64,000 nt of DNA. It comes from Lachnospiraceae bacterium MD308. GTDB taxonomy: Bacteria; Bacillota; Clostridia; Lachnospirales; Lachnospiraceae. The position numbers and the translations under genes were made by a program. Below are positions 62,919 to 64,000 of this stretch, in pieces (positions within the stretch are counted from its first letter, which is position 1; every line of letters starts with the position of its first letter). The stretch spans positions 62,001 through 126,000 of the forward strand of contig VIQU02000003.1 in the NCBI GenBank assembly GCA_010206225.2, written 5' to 3'. The notes under the pieces are model-generated. The model was not told the origin of the DNA, did no database searches, and worked only from the letters and a program-made list of their open reading frames with translations.

Positions 62919-63586
62919 CTGTTCTCCTCCTGATTTTTAAGCACCGTCGGTATCCCGTCAATCTCAGCAAATCTGCACCTTTCTTTTTCACTGAGGACTG
63001 CCTGTCCATTGGTTTTCTCTGTAATCTCTTCCATGATCTGAGCCTTGGACTTATCTGACAGCAACACTTCCAGACGGACTGTATCTGTATATTCCGAATG
63101 CAGGATGGGGATTCCTCTCTGCCCAAGAATATACTGTATCTTCCCAAGCCCCGTATAATCTGCGGCGATTTCCAGTTTAATACCTTGTATTCTGGTTATA
63201 ATTACAGATGAGGCAAGCCCCCCTTTCACTGCCCGGGAATACGCTCGTACCAAACCGCCTGTCCCAAGAAGTATGCCGCCGAAATACCGCGTCACAACAA
63301 CTACTGCATTATGTATCTCTTCGCCCAAAAGCACATCCAGCATTGGCTTACCGGCTGTTCCCTGAGGCTCGCCGTCGTCACTGCAGCGGGCAAGCTCGTT
63401 TCTGTCTCCGATTACATAGGCAAAGCAATTATGCCTTGCATCCCAATATTTTTTGCGCATGGCTTCTATAATAGCAAGCGCTTGCTCTTCTGTTTCCGCA
63501 GGAGCCACTGTAGCGATGAAGCGAGATTTTTTTTCCACGACTTCATCCTCGCCGCCCTGATATACTATTTTATATTCTCCTGTCAT
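62915..63586 (-). CDS. YigZ/IMPACT family protein
   Basis: A 223-aa protein of the UPF0029/YigZ (IMPACT) family. The N-terminal domain shows KKSRFIATVAPAETEEQALAII, DARHNCFAYVIG and DDGEPQGTAGKPMLDVL; GILLGTGGLVRAYS is the hallmark glycine segment. A ferredoxin-like C-terminal domain (DUF1949) follows. It probably binds RNA or ribosomes; the function in bacteria is uncertain. First of two overlapping genes. Confidence 0.92.
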   Translation of the reverse strand: MTGEYKIVYQGGEDEVVEKKSRFIATVAPAETEEQALAIIEAMRKKYWDARHNCFAYVIGDRNELARCSDDGEPQGTAGKPMLDVLLGEEIHNAVVVVTRYFGGILLGTGGLVRAYSRAVKGGLASSVIITRIQGIKLEIAADYTGLGKIQYILGQRGIPILHSEYTDTVRLEVLLSDKSKAQIMEEITEKTNGQAVLSEKERCRFAEIDGIPTVLKNQEENR

Positions 63587-63684
63587 AATACACCCTCCTA
63601 CATATTCTAGTATATTAAATTTCTTAAGATTTTCCTACTAAAATGTGAAGTTTTCATTTTTTTCTTTATTTCAACAGGTTTATT

Positions 63685-63693
63685 TGCTATAAT
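63685..63693 (+). promoter_or_regulatory. Extended -10 promoter of the penicillin-binding protein gene
   Basis: TGCTATAAT, an extended -10 with consensus TATAAT at 63688-63693 and a weak -35 (TTTATT, 63665-63670), 28 bases before the start codon. Confidence 0.6.
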
Positions 63694-63720
63694 GTCTGCG
63701 TATAAAGGAGGCAAGCACTT

Positions 63721-64000
63721 ATGAATTATAGTAAGAAAAAAGCTGCTCAAAAACAGAAAAAGATAACATCCAAGTCTACCATGCAAGGCAAGCGTGTCGG
63801 AATCAGACTGATAAAAGCCTTCTTTCTCTGCATACTCGTCATAGGTGTGGCAGGCATGGTCGGCGGCGGTTTATTTGTCAAAAAGATTATTGATGACTCA
63901 CCAAAGATTTCCCCTTCCGACGTCAAACCGCAGGGTTATACAACCTTCGTATACGCTGACGACGAGAAGACGGAGATTGAACGGTTTGTAGCTTCCGGTT
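63721..64000 (+). CDS. Penicillin-binding protein (class A, 1A type), 3'-truncated by window edge
   Basis: The first 93 residues of a likely bifunctional class A penicillin-binding protein, which polymerises and crosslinks peptidoglycan. The N-terminus is basic and Lys-rich (residues 1-30), followed by one membrane anchor (residues about 35-57) and the start of the extracytoplasmic part (DVKPQGYTTFVYADDEKTEIE), typical of PBP1A in Clostridia. AAAGGAGG is nine bases before ATG 63721. The transglycosylase and transpeptidase domains lie beyond the window. Confidence 0.8.
   Translation, partial: MNYSKKKAAQKQKKITSKSTMQGKRVGIRLIKAFFLCILVIGVAGMVGGGLFVKKIIDDSPKISPSDVKPQGYTTFVYADDEKTEIERFVASG

Noticed and set aside
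1-64000. tRNA, rRNA, CRISPR arrays, transposases, phage genes and att sites
   Set aside because: None was recognisable on either strand by reading; a computed search would be needed to exclude short or degenerate examples.

Overview
The window looks like chromosomal DNA of an anaerobic, gut-type Clostridia member, most likely a Lachnospiraceae. The evidence is strong AGGAGG-type ribosome sites, a leucine T-box, a cobalamin riboswitch with anaerobic CbiK-type cobalt insertion, CUT1 sugar ABC systems without their own ATPase, a GH3 enzyme with permuted domains, and many typical Lachnospiraceae hypothetical genes. No species call is possible from this window alone. No rRNA, tRNA, CRISPR array, prophage, transposase or plasmid feature was seen.

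Layout. 1-3526: end of typA, a PAP2 phosphatase and a PsiE-like membrane protein in one overlapping operon, then the ribosome hibernation factor hpf and a terminator. 3577-5330: two different MNT/HEPN toxin-antitoxin-type modules facing each other, with a structured spacer between them. 5411-7300: a secreted RCC1/leucine-rich-repeat protein whose signal peptide is out of frame. 7294-11921: cobalamin genes (cobD, cobQ, cbiC) with two unknown genes in the same run. 11932-15319: SWIM protein plus SNF2 helicase. 15357-18717: ferredoxin-type aldo/keto reductase, then a small accessory island (putative antitoxin, frameshifted HTH-DUF3990 protein, and a three-zinc-ribbon/AP2 protein preceded by a G9 tract). 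18773-25902: glycoside and pentose utilisation (xylulokinase, isomerase, DUF4867, GH3, AraC regulator). 26011-28072: Ktr-type potassium uptake. 28174-30989: leuS with its T-box and promoter. 31014-31526: small P-loop protein.

31586-39644: sucrose/fructan uptake (two permeases, solute-binding lipoprotein, GH32) diverging from a LacI regulator, a DUF624 protein and a membrane-anchored protein. A 20-bp palindrome lies just downstream of the transporter promoter. 39670-45106: four-gene operon trkA-trkH-unknown membrane protein-AEC transporter, a second potassium system. 45160-47374: EF-G-like GTPase. 47435-50013: an orphan terminator, then tyrA-aroA. 50112-58416: threonine aldolase, hemB, cobA-hemD, then thioesterase, S51-like protein, XRE regulator and AlkD-like protein, then hemC and sirC. 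58454-62362: B12-riboswitch-controlled cbiMNQO-cbiK. 62391-64000: nicotinamidase, YigZ-family protein, and the start of a penicillin-binding protein.

How it fits together: hemB, hemC, cobA-hemD and sirC make sirohydrochlorin; cbiMNQO imports cobalt; cbiK inserts it; cbiC, cobQ and cobD act later in corrinoid assembly. This points to B12 synthesis rather than heme. The middle corrin-ring genes and hemA/hemL are not in the window. The least explained parts are the paired HEPN/MNT modules, the HTH-DUF3990/zinc-ribbon-AP2 island, the unknown gene in the trkAH operon, and the two homopolymer frameshifts.
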